Origin: Chloroflexota bacterium
Lineage (GTDB): Bacteria > Chloroflexota > Dehalococcoidia > Tepidiformales > Tepidiformaceae
Reading direction: 5' to 3'
Length of the DNA: 64,000 bases
NCBI GenBank assembly: GCA_026705605.1
Contig: JAPPAK010000006.1
Location: 124,001 to 188,000 of the forward strand
The translations under genes and the position numbers were made by a program. The notes under the pieces were generated by a model. The model did no database searches. It saw only the letters and a program-made list of their open reading frames with translations, and was not told the origin of the DNA. This document shows positions 17,688 to 26,435 of the stretch, one piece after another (the stretch's first letter is position 1; the number at the start of each line of letters is the position of its first letter).

Positions 17688-18435
17688 GGATTAGCCGCAG
17701 CCCCTGTAGTGTGAGGTTCTGGTCGACGGTGTCGATGACGTCCGTTTCAGCTGCGATCTCGCTCGCCCAGCCGCCCGTGCCGATCACGGTTGCGCCGCCG
17801 CCCAGCTCTTCCTGGAAGCGCGCCACCATGCCCTCCACCAGCCCCACGTACCCGAGCAGGATGCCCGACTGGAGGGCGTGGGTGGTGTTCCGCCCGATCG
17901 CCGCGGGCGGGCGTTCGAGCTGGACCCGTGACAGCATCGCCGCCCGGCTGAAGAGCGTTTCGCTGGCGATGCCGATGCCCGGAGCGATCGCGCCACCGAG
18001 GTAGTCGCCCTGCGCGTCGATGGCGTCGAAGACCGTTGCCGTCCCGAAGTCGACGACGATCGCGGGCGACCCGTAGATGCTGATCGCCGCGACCGCATCC
18101 ACGACGCGGTCGGCGCCGACCTGGCGGGGGTTGTCGTAGAGGATGCGCACGCCCGTCCGCAGCCCGTGTCCCACCACCATCGCGTCGTGGCCGAAGTAAC
18201 GCGCGCAGACTCGCTGGAAGGTGGGGAGCAGCGGCGGAACCGCGCAGCCGATGATGCAGGCGTCGACCGATTCCGCCGTCAGGTCGCTCGTGGCGAGGAG
18301 GTTCAGCATCAGGACGCCGTACTCATCGGCCGAGCGTTCCGCTTCCACCCCGACGCGCCAAGTCGCCGCCAGGTTCTCGCCGGCGAACAGTCCCATGTGG
18401 ACCGATGTGTTGCCGATGTCGAGGGCGAGAAGCAT
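17668..18435 (-). CDS. coaX: Type III pantothenate kinase
   Basis: 255 residues. Phosphorylates pantothenate, the first step of CoA synthesis, and is not feedback-inhibited by CoA. LLALDIGNTSVHMGLF at the N-terminus is the phosphate-binding loop, PRQVGADRV near residue 100 and VVDFGTATVFDAID near residue 125 are the family's central motifs, and AIAPGIGIASETLFSRAA follows. All match CoaX. It comes first in a coaX-coaBC pair and diverges from proA. Confidence 0.95.
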   Translation of the reverse strand: MLLALDIGNTSVHMGLFAGENLAATWRVGVEAERSADEYGVLMLNLLATSDLTAESVDACIIGCAVPPLLPTFQRVCARYFGHDAMVVGHGLRTGVRILYDNPRQVGADRVVDAVAAISIYGSPAIVVDFGTATVFDAIDAQGDYLGGAIAPGIGIASETLFSRAAMLSRVQLERPPAAIGRNTTHALQSGILLGYVGLVEGMVARFQEELGGGATVIGTGGWASEIAAETDVIDTVDQNLTLQGLRLIHDLNIG

Positions 18436-18531
18436 GTCGCCGCCGCTCTGGGCTCCAGGGAGTCCCGTGCTGGCTTAAGCCTAGGCGTCCCCCCGACGTA
18501 CACACAACAGGAAGCGGCTACACTTATTCGC

Positions 18532-19812
18532 ATGACCACCACCCTTTCGCGTGTCCGCGAGCAGGCCGAGGCCGCGCGAGCGGCTTCCCGGCGTCTCGGT
18601 GTCGCTTCCACCGACGCCAAGAACGGCGCGCTGGAGCGCATCGCCGCGCTCTTGCTTGAGCGCGAGGACGCGATCCTCACGGAGAACGAGAAGGACCTCG
18701 TTGCGGGCCGCGAAGCCGGACTCGACGACTACTTCCTCGAGCGCCTCACGCTGACCCCCGCCCGCATTGCCGGCATGGCCGCCGATACGCGCCACATCGC
18801 CTCCCTCCCCGACCCCGTGGGCGAGACGATCGACGCCCGCACCCTCCCGAACGGCCTCCAGATCTCGCGCAAGCGCGTGCCCCTCGGCGTCGTGGCCTGC
18901 ATCTACGAGTCGCGCCCGAACGTGACCATCGATATCGCCACGCTCTGCCTCAAGAGCGGCAATGCCGCCGTCCTCCGGGGCGGCAAGGAGGCGGTGCGCA
19001 GCAACGCCGTCCTCGGCGACCTCCTCCGCGACGCGCTCGACGGCTCGGAGCTGCCCACCGAAGCCGCACAGGTGATCCGCGACCCCGATCGCGCCCACAT
19101 CGACGAGCTGCTGCGCATGCACGACGTCATCGACCTGATGGTGCCGCGCGGCGGCGCCGGGCTCATCAACTACGTGCGGGAGACGGCAACCATGCCTGTG
19201 GTCGCGCACGGCGAGGCCGTCTCCCACACCTACGTCGACGCCGAGGCCGACCTGGCGATGGCCCTCAAGGTGGTCGACAACGCCAAGACACGCCGCTACA
19301 GCATCTGCAACGCCCTCGACACGCTGCTCGTGCACGAGGCGGTCGCCCCCGACCTGTTGCGCTCCCTCGGCGAGCGCTGGGCGGGCACAGTCACCCTGCT
19401 CGGCGACGACCGTTCCCTCGGCCTCCTGGCGGGATTGAACATCCCCGGCCTGAACGTCGAGCCCGCCGGCCCCGACGACTGGGACACGGAGCACCTCGCC
19501 CTGCGCGCCGGCGTCCGCATCGTCCCCTCGATGGACGAGGCGCTGGCGCACATCGAGGCGCATAGCAGCAAGCACAGCGAGGCCGTCATCACCGACAGCT
19601 ACGAGAACGCCATGCGCTTCACGTCCGAGGTCGACGCGGCCGTCGTCTACGTGAACGCAAGCACGCAGTTCACCGACGGCGCCCAGTTCGGGCTCGGCGC
19701 CGAGATCGGCATTTCCACGCAGAAGATGCACGCCCGCGGGCCCATGGGGCTCGTCGAGCTCACCAGCTACAAATGGATGGTCCTTGGCGCGGGCCACGTC
19801 CGGCCCGCATGA
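18532..19812 (+). CDS. proA: Gamma-glutamyl phosphate reductase
   Basis: 426 residues from ATG; an open frame extends upstream but covers the divergent coaX region. Reduces gamma-glutamyl phosphate with NADPH to glutamate semialdehyde, the second step of proline synthesis. VACIYESRPNVTIDIATLCLKSGNA, LMVPRGGAGLINYV, and RRYSICNALDTLLVH with the catalytic Cys are all typical. DGAQFGLGAEIGISTQK and GLVELTSYKW end the protein. No proB lies in the window. Confidence 0.96.
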   Translation: MTTTLSRVREQAEAARAASRRLGVASTDAKNGALERIAALLLEREDAILTENEKDLVAGREAGLDDYFLERLTLTPARIAGMAADTRHIASLPDPVGETIDARTLPNGLQISRKRVPLGVVACIYESRPNVTIDIATLCLKSGNAAVLRGGKEAVRSNAVLGDLLRDALDGSELPTEAAQVIRDPDRAHIDELLRMHDVIDLMVPRGGAGLINYVRETATMPVVAHGEAVSHTYVDAEADLAMALKVVDNAKTRRYSICNALDTLLVHEAVAPDLLRSLGERWAGTVTLLGDDRSLGLLAGLNIPGLNVEPAGPDDWDTEHLALRAGVRIVPSMDEALAHIEAHSSKHSEAVITDSYENAMRFTSEVDAAVVYVNASTQFTDGAQFGLGAEIGISTQKMHARGPMGLVELTSYKWMVLGAGHVRPA

Positions 19813-19864
19813 GCGGACCGACCCTGCTGTTCCCTCACTACCAGACCCATCGGGAGGACCGAAC

Positions 19865-20182
19865 GTGATCAGCTTCGACCGCGAGGTGCGCACACCTCAC
19901 TCCGAGTCCTACACGGTGCTGGATGACGGCGAGATCGTCGGGCGCGTGGACCTGCACATCCAGGGGGCCAACATCCACGCCACCCTCTGCACGACCGCCG
20001 ACGCCAGCGACGACCGCGTGCGCGAGCTCATCGACGCCGTCGACGAGCAGCTCGCGATGACCGCCGACCCCTTCCGCGAGGACTTCATCGTGACGGTCTG
20101 GAAGGGCGTCCCCGCTGGCGTCTACGGCGATGCCGAAGCCGGCGACGACACCATCAGTCTCGGGGAGATCGGCCAGACCTAG
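19865..20182 (+). CDS. Hypothetical acidic protein
   Basis: 105 residues from GTG with GGGAGG upstream. It reads as an alpha/beta protein: SYTVLDDGEIVGRVDLHI then IHATLCTTADASDDRVRELI DAV, with acidic residues throughout and no membrane segment. No family is recognised. It follows proA at 52 bases and overlaps the convergent small gene by 4 bases. Confidence 0.65.
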   Translation: MISFDREVRTPHSESYTVLDDGEIVGRVDLHIQGANIHATLCTTADASDDRVRELIDAVDEQLAMTADPFREDFIVTVWKGVPAGVYGDAEAGDDTISLGEIGQT

Positions 20183-20424
20183 CCGCCCGCCGCCTCGTGC
20201 GAGCCCTTGGGCACTGTCTCGGAGGGCTCGGGAAGCCTGCCCTCCTTCGCGAGCTTGAGGTAGTGCTTCTGGCGCTCTTCCAGCTTGAGCGCAGTCTCGT
20301 GCGAGAGCAGGTGCTCGCCGTCGTCCGCCACGATGACGGGGAACTCCTCGCGCCAGACCGACTCGCCTTCACGGTAGACGCGGAGCCGCTCCGTGATGAC
20401 CTGCTCAGGCATCTCGTCCCCCAC
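20179..20424 (-). CDS. Small protein, second gene of a DUF4258-like pair
   Basis: 81 residues. VITERLRVYREGESVWREEF, an acidic turn, HETALKLEERQKHYLKLA and a Gly-rich tail suggest a short beta part and then a long charged helix. The first 20 bases of the gene overlap the end of the upstream DUF4258-like gene. Position and charge fit an antitoxin, but no antitoxin family is recognised. Confidence 0.6.
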   Translation of the reverse strand: MGDEMPEQVITERLRVYREGESVWREEFPVIVADDGEHLLSHETALKLEERQKHYLKLAKEGRLPEPSETVPKGSHEAAGG

Positions 20425-20713
20425 TGCCCAGGCGGAATGCTGTCACGATCCGCATTGGGCTTGCTTCGTAGTTTATTCGAACCTCAAGCGCATTGCCGTC
20501 TGGAGTCATGCACGCGATCCGGCAAACTGCGCCCTCCGCGTCCACTCCCCGTTCGTCTCCAACCAGCTCCGGCGCGTCATGCGCGAGCCCGTAGACAATT
20601 TCCGAGTACCAGGGTCGGTCGGGAGCGCCCTGGCGCTCCTCGCTGTAGTGCCGTGTTGGACGCAGTTCTCCGCTTCTCGCTGCGGCTACGATCGCTTCCA
20701 GGTCGGCTGGCAT
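20405..20713 (-). CDS. DUF4258-like protein, putative toxin
   Basis: 102 residues. RHYSEERQG near residue 21, a central DAEGAVCRIACMTPDG, and the closing strand PMRIVTAFRL resemble the DUF4258 layout (H-x-x-x-R near the start; V-x-T-x-(F/Y) at the end), a RelE/BrnT-related fold. It overlaps the next gene by 20 bases. Together they form the window's second DUF4258-type module. Confidence 0.6.
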   Translation of the reverse strand: MPADLEAIVAAARSGELRPTRHYSEERQGAPDRPWYSEIVYGLAHDAPELVGDERGVDAEGAVCRIACMTPDGNALEVRINYEASPMRIVTAFRLGSGGRDA

Positions 20714-20728
20714 GGGAGGGGTCGGACG

Positions 20729-22216
20729 TCAGGGCAGGCGGAGGAGGCCGGAGGCGCTCACCTCGAACAGGGCTGAGGCCGCACGGTCGGTGGCCTCGAA
20801 GGCGGGCTGCGGGTACACGCCGATGAAGAGCACGCCCAGCAGCAGCAGTCCCGCCAGCGCGCCCAGCAGGGGCGCGGGCCGGAACCGCGTCTGCCCTTCG
20901 GGCGGATCGAACAGGTACATCTGTCGCATGACCATGAGGTAGTAGTAGAGGCTTACGAAGCTGTTCGCCGCCGCCAGGCCCACCAGCCACAGCAGTCCGT
21001 CCGTCGTGCTCGCCTGGAACAGCAGCAGCTTGGTCGCGAAGCCCGCGAAGAACGGTAACCCCGCGAACGAGAAGAGCGAGGCCGTGATCACGAGCGCCAG
21101 GAAGGGCTGCGTCTCGGCCAGCCCCCGTAGCCCCGCGATCGTGTCGTCGCCCGTGCGGTTGTAGTGCGCCGTCAGCGCCGTGAACAGCGCCAGTGTCGAG
21201 ACCGTGTAGCCCACGATGTGCAGGAGCAGCGCGCTCGAGGCGCTCTCCGCCGTAGCCGCGTCCCCGTACCCGATGGCGGCGATGGCCACGAGCATGTAGC
21301 CCACCTGCCCGATTGAGCTGTAGGCGACCAAGCGCTTCAGGTTCGATTGCTGGATGGCGAGCAGGTTGCCCGCCGTCATCGTGATCGCTGCCAGGGCCGC
21401 GATCACGGCCCGCCACTCCACCGCGTCCACCACCAGCGCCCCCGTGAAGAGCCGCAGGATGAGGGCGAAGCCCGCCGCCTTCGAGGCCGTCGAGAGGAAG
21501 GCCGTGATCGGCAGGGGAGCGCCCTGGTAGGCGTCGGGCGCCCACATGTGGAACGGCGCCGCCGATACCTTGAAGCCGACGCCCGCCACGATCAGCATGA
21601 TGCCTACGACCGTCGCCGCGTCCGTACCGCCTTCGCGTGCCGCCAGCGCCTCGGCGATGCCCTCGTACGAGGTCGTCCCCGTGACGCCGTAGATGAGGCT
21701 GATGCCGTAGAGCAGCATGGCGCTGGAGAAAGCGCCCAGCAGGATGTACTTCAGGCTGGCCTCGTTGCTCAGCCGGTCGCGCTTGAAGTAGCCGACCAGG
21801 ATGTACAGCGAGAAGCTCAGCAGCTCGAGCGAGATGTAGGCCGTCAGCAGTTCCCGCGAGGCGGCCATCAGGACCATGCCCGTACCCGCGACGAGCAGCA
21901 GGCCGTAGTACTCGCCCGCGGTGCTCGTGCGGTCGCGCATGTAGTGCGCCGAGATGAGCGCGATCGCCATCACGATGCCCGCCGCGAGGATGCGGAAGTA
22001 CGTCGTGAAGTCGTCTGCGAGGAGCACGCCCTCGAAGTCCCCGGCCGTGTCGCCGATGTACGGGATGGCCGCGACCAGCCAGCCGAGCGCGCCAGCCGCC
22101 GTCGCGTAGGCGAGGTAGTCCTTCCGGATCTTCGGCCAGATCAGCTCCGTCGCGAGGATGGCGATCGCCCCCGCAATGGCGATGTACTCGGGAATGAAGA
22201 GGGTGAAGTCGCGCAT
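20729..22216 (-). CDS. nuoN: NADH-quinone oxidoreductase subunit N
   Basis: 495 residues, about 14 membrane helices, normal length. Antiporter-like, proton-translocating subunit of the membrane arm of complex I. HMWAPDAYQGAPLPITAFLSTASKAAGF near residue 215 is the conserved proton-channel segment with its lysine, and SNLKRLVAYSSIGQVGY follows; both are characteristic. It overlaps nuoM by one base and is the last gene of the nuo operon. The next feature on this strand, the DUF4258-like pair, follows after 15 bases. Confidence 0.96.
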   Translation of the reverse strand: MRDFTLFIPEYIAIAGAIAILATELIWPKIRKDYLAYATAAGALGWLVAAIPYIGDTAGDFEGVLLADDFTTYFRILAAGIVMAIALISAHYMRDRTSTAGEYYGLLLVAGTGMVLMAASRELLTAYISLELLSFSLYILVGYFKRDRLSNEASLKYILLGAFSSAMLLYGISLIYGVTGTTSYEGIAEALAAREGGTDAATVVGIMLIVAGVGFKVSAAPFHMWAPDAYQGAPLPITAFLSTASKAAGFALILRLFTGALVVDAVEWRAVIAALAAITMTAGNLLAIQQSNLKRLVAYSSIGQVGYMLVAIAAIGYGDAATAESASSALLLHIVGYTVSTLALFTALTAHYNRTGDDTIAGLRGLAETQPFLALVITASLFSFAGLPFFAGFATKLLLFQASTTDGLLWLVGLAAANSFVSLYYYLMVMRQMYLFDPPEGQTRFRPAPLLGALAGLLLLGVLFIGVYPQPAFEATDRAASALFEVSASGLLRLP

Positions 22217-23715
22217 CAGCTAATCACCCCTGGGAGGCTCGTGACCGTATTCGCCAGCCGGTCCGTGAAGGGCGACCACCAGAGGCCCATGGCCAGCATG
22301 GAGAGGATGAGGAGCGCCGCCGAGATCGTCTCAAGGGGCGAGAGATCCTTCAGGTCCTTCCAGCGCGGGTTGAGCGGTCCGAAGAAGACGACGCCGAACA
22401 TGCGCAGCATGTAGGCCGCCGCGATCGCCGCCGCGAGGATGGCTAACCCGCCGAAGACCGGATACGTCTTGAAGGCCCCGACGAAGATGTGGAACTCCGC
22501 CGTGAAGCCGGAGAGGCCGGGTAAGCCCACGTTGGCGAGCCCCGCCATCACGTAGGCGATCACCCATAAGGGCATCACCTTCGCGACGCCGCCGAAGTCG
22601 CTCAGGTCGCGCGTGTGCGCCTGGTCGTAGAGCGCTCCGATGAGGAGGAACACGAGGGCCGTCATTACGCCGTGGCTGAACATCTGGAGGGCGGCGCCGC
22701 TGACGCCGACCTCGTGCAGGGTCGCCAGGCCGATGAGCACGTAGCCCATGTGGCTCACGGAGCTGTAGCCGCTGATCAGCTTGAAGTCCCGCTGCGTGAG
22801 CGCCGCGATCGCGCCGTAGAGGGCGCCGATGGTGCCCAGTACCAGCAGCGCCGGCATCCAGAACTCCGCGCCCTCGGGCAGGATCTGGATGCCGAGTCGG
22901 ATGATGCCGAAGGCTCCCAGCTTCATCAGCACGCCCGCGTGCACCATCGAGACCGAGGTGGGCGCCGACATGTGGCCGTCGGGCGACCACGTGTGCAGCG
23001 GCCAGAGCCCCGCCAGCACCCCGCAACCCACGGCGAAGAAGGGGAAGATGATCTTCTGCGTCTCGGCGCTGATGAGGCCGTTCTGGCCGGCCTCCCAGAG
23101 GGTGGGCAGGTCGAAGGTGCCGAGGCCCGCCTCGTGCACGACCGCGAAGATGCCGATCCAGATGCCGACGGAGCCGCCCACCAGCATCAGCGTGAGCTTC
23201 ATCGCGCCGTATTCCTTGCGCGTCGAGCCCCAGATGCCGATGAGCATGTAGAGCGGCACCACCGCCAGCTCGTAGAAGAAGAAGAAGAAGAACAGGTCCA
23301 GCGCGAAGAACGTGCCGTAGACGCCCGCGATCAGGATCCAGAAGAGGATGAAGAAGTCCTTGGCGCGGTACTCCAGCTTCCACGCGATGAGCGTGCCCGC
23401 GAAGGCGACCACGCCCGTGAGCAGCGTTAGCAGCGCGGAGATGCCGTCGACGCCCAGGTGCAGGGAGATGCCGTTCTCACCGAGGAAGCCGACGTTCTCG
23501 ATCCAGGCCCAGCGGAGCTGCATCTGCAGCACGTCGCCGGCCGCCTGGTAGGCGAGAAAGACGTAGACCGAGAGCCCCAGCAGGATGGCGCCGATGACGG
23601 CCGAGAAGTAGCGCGCCACCATCTTCTGCGAGCCCGGCACGAACAGCAGAGCGCCCGCCGCCAGCAGTGGCAGCGCGAGCGCGGTTACCAGCACGTAGCC
23701 CTGCGCGGTATCCAT
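22216..23715 (-). CDS. nuoM: NADH-quinone oxidoreductase subunit M
   Basis: 499 residues, all-helical. HTWSPDGHMSAPTSVSMVHAGVLMKLGAFG is the NuoM channel segment (family form HTWLPDAHxxAPTxGSVxLAGxLLK), here with GHM in place of DAH. RDFKLISGYSSVSHMGYVLIG follows as usual. ELAVVPLYMLIGIWG carries the key glutamate of the family. Membrane-arm antiporter subunit placed between NuoL and NuoN in the complex and in the operon. Confidence 0.96.
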   Translation of the reverse strand: MDTAQGYVLVTALALPLLAAGALLFVPGSQKMVARYFSAVIGAILLGLSVYVFLAYQAAGDVLQMQLRWAWIENVGFLGENGISLHLGVDGISALLTLLTGVVAFAGTLIAWKLEYRAKDFFILFWILIAGVYGTFFALDLFFFFFFYELAVVPLYMLIGIWGSTRKEYGAMKLTLMLVGGSVGIWIGIFAVVHEAGLGTFDLPTLWEAGQNGLISAETQKIIFPFFAVGCGVLAGLWPLHTWSPDGHMSAPTSVSMVHAGVLMKLGAFGIIRLGIQILPEGAEFWMPALLVLGTIGALYGAIAALTQRDFKLISGYSSVSHMGYVLIGLATLHEVGVSGAALQMFSHGVMTALVFLLIGALYDQAHTRDLSDFGGVAKVMPLWVIAYVMAGLANVGLPGLSGFTAEFHIFVGAFKTYPVFGGLAILAAAIAAAYMLRMFGVVFFGPLNPRWKDLKDLSPLETISAALLILSMLAMGLWWSPFTDRLANTVTSLPGVIS

Positions 23716-23718
23716 GCC

Positions 23719-25605
23719 CTAGCTCCCGACCGCCAGGCTGAGGAGCGTGAGGGCGACAACGCCCGCCGCAATCGCCATCGCGTAGTTCGGCACGCGCCCC
23801 GTCTGCAGGTGCTTCAGCAGGAATCCCGCGTAGCCCGTCATCGTCGCCGACCCGTCGACGCCCGTGTCGTTCACGGCGAAGCGGTCGAACCAGCTCACGA
23901 GGTAGCTGAAGCCCAGCACCACGCGGTCGATGAGGAACTGGTACAGGTCATCGAAGTAGAACTTGCGCTGCACCATCTCGTAGACCTTCGGCTGCCACTC
24001 GGCCATCACCGTCGAGCGGTCCAGGCGGCCGTTCCAGTAGAACCAGGCGCCGCCGAAGGTGCCGATCACGAAGAGCGCCGTGGAGAGGCCCACGAGGCCC
24101 CAGTCCACGTGGAACGCATGCGGATAGTGCAGGAACACGAACTCGCTGAACCCGCCCGGGAAGCCGAACGCGCTGCCGAAGTCGTGGAAGATGAAGAAGC
24201 CCGCAACGATCGACATGAAGGCGAGGAAGACGAGCGGCAGCGTCATGACGGGGCCGGTCTCGCGCGTGTGGCTGGCGACCTCCTCGTCCCGTGGCTTGCC
24301 GAGGAAGGTGCGCACGAAGAGCCGCGCCGTATAGAACGCCGTCATGATCGCGGCGATCGAGATGAGGAAGAAGAAGAAGGTTCCCTGGCCCTCAACCGCG
24401 TGCAGGATCTCGTCCTTGCTCCAGAAGCCCGCCAGCGGGAACAGCCCCGCCAGGGCTAACGAGCCTATGAGGAAGGTGCCCGCGGTGATGGGCATCTTCC
24501 GCCATAACCCTCCCAGCTGGCCCATCTCCTGGTGGTGGTGGGTGCCGATGATGACCGACCCCGCCCCCAGGAAGAGCAGCGCCTTGAAGAAGGCGTGCGT
24601 GAACAGGTGGAACATGCCAGCGCTCGCGTACCCCGCCCCGAGGGCGACGAACATGAACCCCAGCTGGCTCACCGTGGAGTAGGCGAGCACCTTCTTGATA
24701 TCCGTTTGGGCGAAGGCCACCACCCCGCTGAACAGCGCTGTCAGCAGCCCGATGACCAGGACGACGTCGAGCGCGCCGGCCGCCTCGAACACGGGCAGCA
24801 TGCGCGCCACCAGGTAGACGCCCGCCACCACCATCGTGGCCGCGTGGATGAGGGCGCTGACAGGCGTCGGGCCCTCCATCGCGTCGGGCAGCCAGACGTG
24901 GAAAGGCAGCTGCGCGCTCTTCCCCATCGCCCCCAGCAGGATGAACATCATCGTCACGAAGAGGCGGGTATCGCCGATGGCGCCCTCCTCCACGTAGTGG
25001 ATGATGTCGAGGATGTTGAAGGTCCCGGTCGCTTCCCAGAACAGGATGATGCCGATGAGGAGGCCGACGTCGCCCACGCGCGTCGTGATAAACGCCTTCT
25101 TCGCCGCCTCCACCGCCGAGCGCCGCTCCCAGTAGTGCCCGATGAGCAGGAACGAGCTCAGGCCCACCAGCTCCCAGGCCACGTAGAGCAGGAGCAGGTT
25201 GTCGGCCAGCACCAGCATCAGCATCGAGGCGACGAACAGCTGCAGGACGGCGAAGTACCACCAGTAGCGCGGCTCACCCTTCATGTAGCCGACGGAGAAG
25301 ATGTTGACCATCAGCGCCACCGTCGTGATGACGGCCAGCATCACGATCGTGATCTGGTCCACGGCGATGCCCATGCGCAGGTGGAAGTCGCCGATCGCCG
25401 TCCACTCGATGCTGTTCAGCACGGGCCAGGCGGCCTCTCCCAGGTTGAGGAAGTTCGCCAGCACGGCGAAGAAGAGGCCGAAGATGCTCGTCGCGCAGAG
25501 CACCGCCAGCCAGTCGCCCTGGCGCGGGAGGTTGCGGCCGAGAGCCGCCATCACGATGAAGGCGATGCCGGGGACGGCCGCCAGGATCCAGGCGTGCTCA
25601 GCCAT
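23719..25605 (-). CDS. nuoL: NADH-quinone oxidoreductase subunit L
   Basis: 628 residues, close to the usual length. The distal antiporter-like subunit with the long lateral helix at its C-terminus. FHVWLPDAMEGPTPVSALIHAATMV is an almost textbook NuoL motif, and AYSTVSQLGFMFVALG and WELVGLSSFLLIGHYWE are also present. The C-terminal 130 residues contain an amphipathic stretch (RKFYFDDLYQFLIDRVVLG), consistent with the lateral helix, and a final membrane anchor. Three bases separate it from nuoM. Confidence 0.96.
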   Translation of the reverse strand: MAEHAWILAAVPGIAFIVMAALGRNLPRQGDWLAVLCATSIFGLFFAVLANFLNLGEAAWPVLNSIEWTAIGDFHLRMGIAVDQITIVMLAVITTVALMVNIFSVGYMKGEPRYWWYFAVLQLFVASMLMLVLADNLLLLYVAWELVGLSSFLLIGHYWERRSAVEAAKKAFITTRVGDVGLLIGIILFWEATGTFNILDIIHYVEEGAIGDTRLFVTMMFILLGAMGKSAQLPFHVWLPDAMEGPTPVSALIHAATMVVAGVYLVARMLPVFEAAGALDVVLVIGLLTALFSGVVAFAQTDIKKVLAYSTVSQLGFMFVALGAGYASAGMFHLFTHAFFKALLFLGAGSVIIGTHHHQEMGQLGGLWRKMPITAGTFLIGSLALAGLFPLAGFWSKDEILHAVEGQGTFFFFLISIAAIMTAFYTARLFVRTFLGKPRDEEVASHTRETGPVMTLPLVFLAFMSIVAGFFIFHDFGSAFGFPGGFSEFVFLHYPHAFHVDWGLVGLSTALFVIGTFGGAWFYWNGRLDRSTVMAEWQPKVYEMVQRKFYFDDLYQFLIDRVVLGFSYLVSWFDRFAVNDTGVDGSATMTGYAGFLLKHLQTGRVPNYAMAIAAGVVALTLLSLAVGS

Positions 25606-25617
25606 GGACGGCTCCCC

Positions 25618-25932
25618 CTACCACCGCATCGTGGCCGCCTCGTCCACGTTGGCAGTCGAACGGTTGCGGAAGAGCCGGATGACGATGGCGAGCGCCAGGC
25701 CAACCTCGGCGGCGGCCACGGCGATGACGAAGACGGCGAAGATGATGCCAGTCGCATCCGCGCTGCTCGGGATACGGTAGGCGGAGAACGCCACGAAGTT
25801 CAGGCTGACCGCGTTCAGCATCAGCTCCACGCTCATCAGCACCAGCACCGCGTTGCGGCGCGCGAGCACGCCGTAGACGCCGAGCGAGAAGATGATCCCG
25901 CTGAGGACCAGGTAGTTCTCCATCGGAACCAC
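25618..25932 (-). CDS. nuoK: NADH-quinone oxidoreductase subunit K
   Basis: 104 residues with three membrane helices. The middle helix reads LVLMSVELMLNAVSLNFVAFS, with the conserved Glu in SVELMLN, and AVAAAEVGLALAIVI carries the second conserved Glu. Length and both acidic residues match NuoK. It overlaps nuoJ by one base. Confidence 0.96.
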   Translation of the reverse strand: MVPMENYLVLSGIIFSLGVYGVLARRNAVLVLMSVELMLNAVSLNFVAFSAYRIPSSADATGIIFAVFVIAVAAAEVGLALAIVIRLFRNRSTANVDEAATMRW

Positions 25933-26435
25933 TAGTCTTCGTCCTCCTGCCGGGCGATAACGATCGCGCCGATGAAGGCGACCAGCAGCAACGCGGCCGT
26001 GATCATGAAGGGCGCCCCGAAGTCCTCGAACAGCTCCTCACCGATCGTCTCGATCGACACCGCCACGGCGGTGTCGCCGAGGTTGCCCGGCCAGGCCGTC
26101 GCCACGGCTACGCCGATGAGCGTCGCCATCAGCCCCGCCGCCACCAGGGCGCCGAACGGCGCCTGCACACCGGTGGTGGGCTCGGGCCTGCCCGCGATGC
26201 CCATGCGCGTCAGCATGAGCGCCAGCAGGATGAGGACCGTGACCGCCCCGCCGTAGATGAGGAACTGCACGAGCGCGATGAACTCGATCGTGAGGAAGAG
26301 GTACATCGCCCCCACGCCCGCGAGGCTAAGGATGAGGAAGATGGCCGAGTGGATGACCGTGCGCGCGAACACCACGCCCGCAGAGACCGCCACGATGGCG
26401 ACCGCGAAGATCCACCACAGGACTTCGGTGGTCAC
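25932..26435 (-). CDS. nuoJ: NADH-quinone oxidoreductase subunit J
   Basis: 167 residues, five membrane helices. VVFARTVIHSAIFLILSLAGVGAMYLFLTIEFIALVQ is the NuoJ core; IYGGAVTVLILLALML contains the pi-bulge helix region. The acidic end EDED is short. It overlaps nuoI by 4 bases and nuoK by one, as expected in a tightly coupled operon. Confidence 0.95.
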   Translation of the reverse strand: MTTEVLWWIFAVAIVAVSAGVVFARTVIHSAIFLILSLAGVGAMYLFLTIEFIALVQFLIYGGAVTVLILLALMLTRMGIAGRPEPTTGVQAPFGALVAAGLMATLIGVAVATAWPGNLGDTAVAVSIETIGEELFEDFGAPFMITAALLLVAFIGAIVIARQEDED

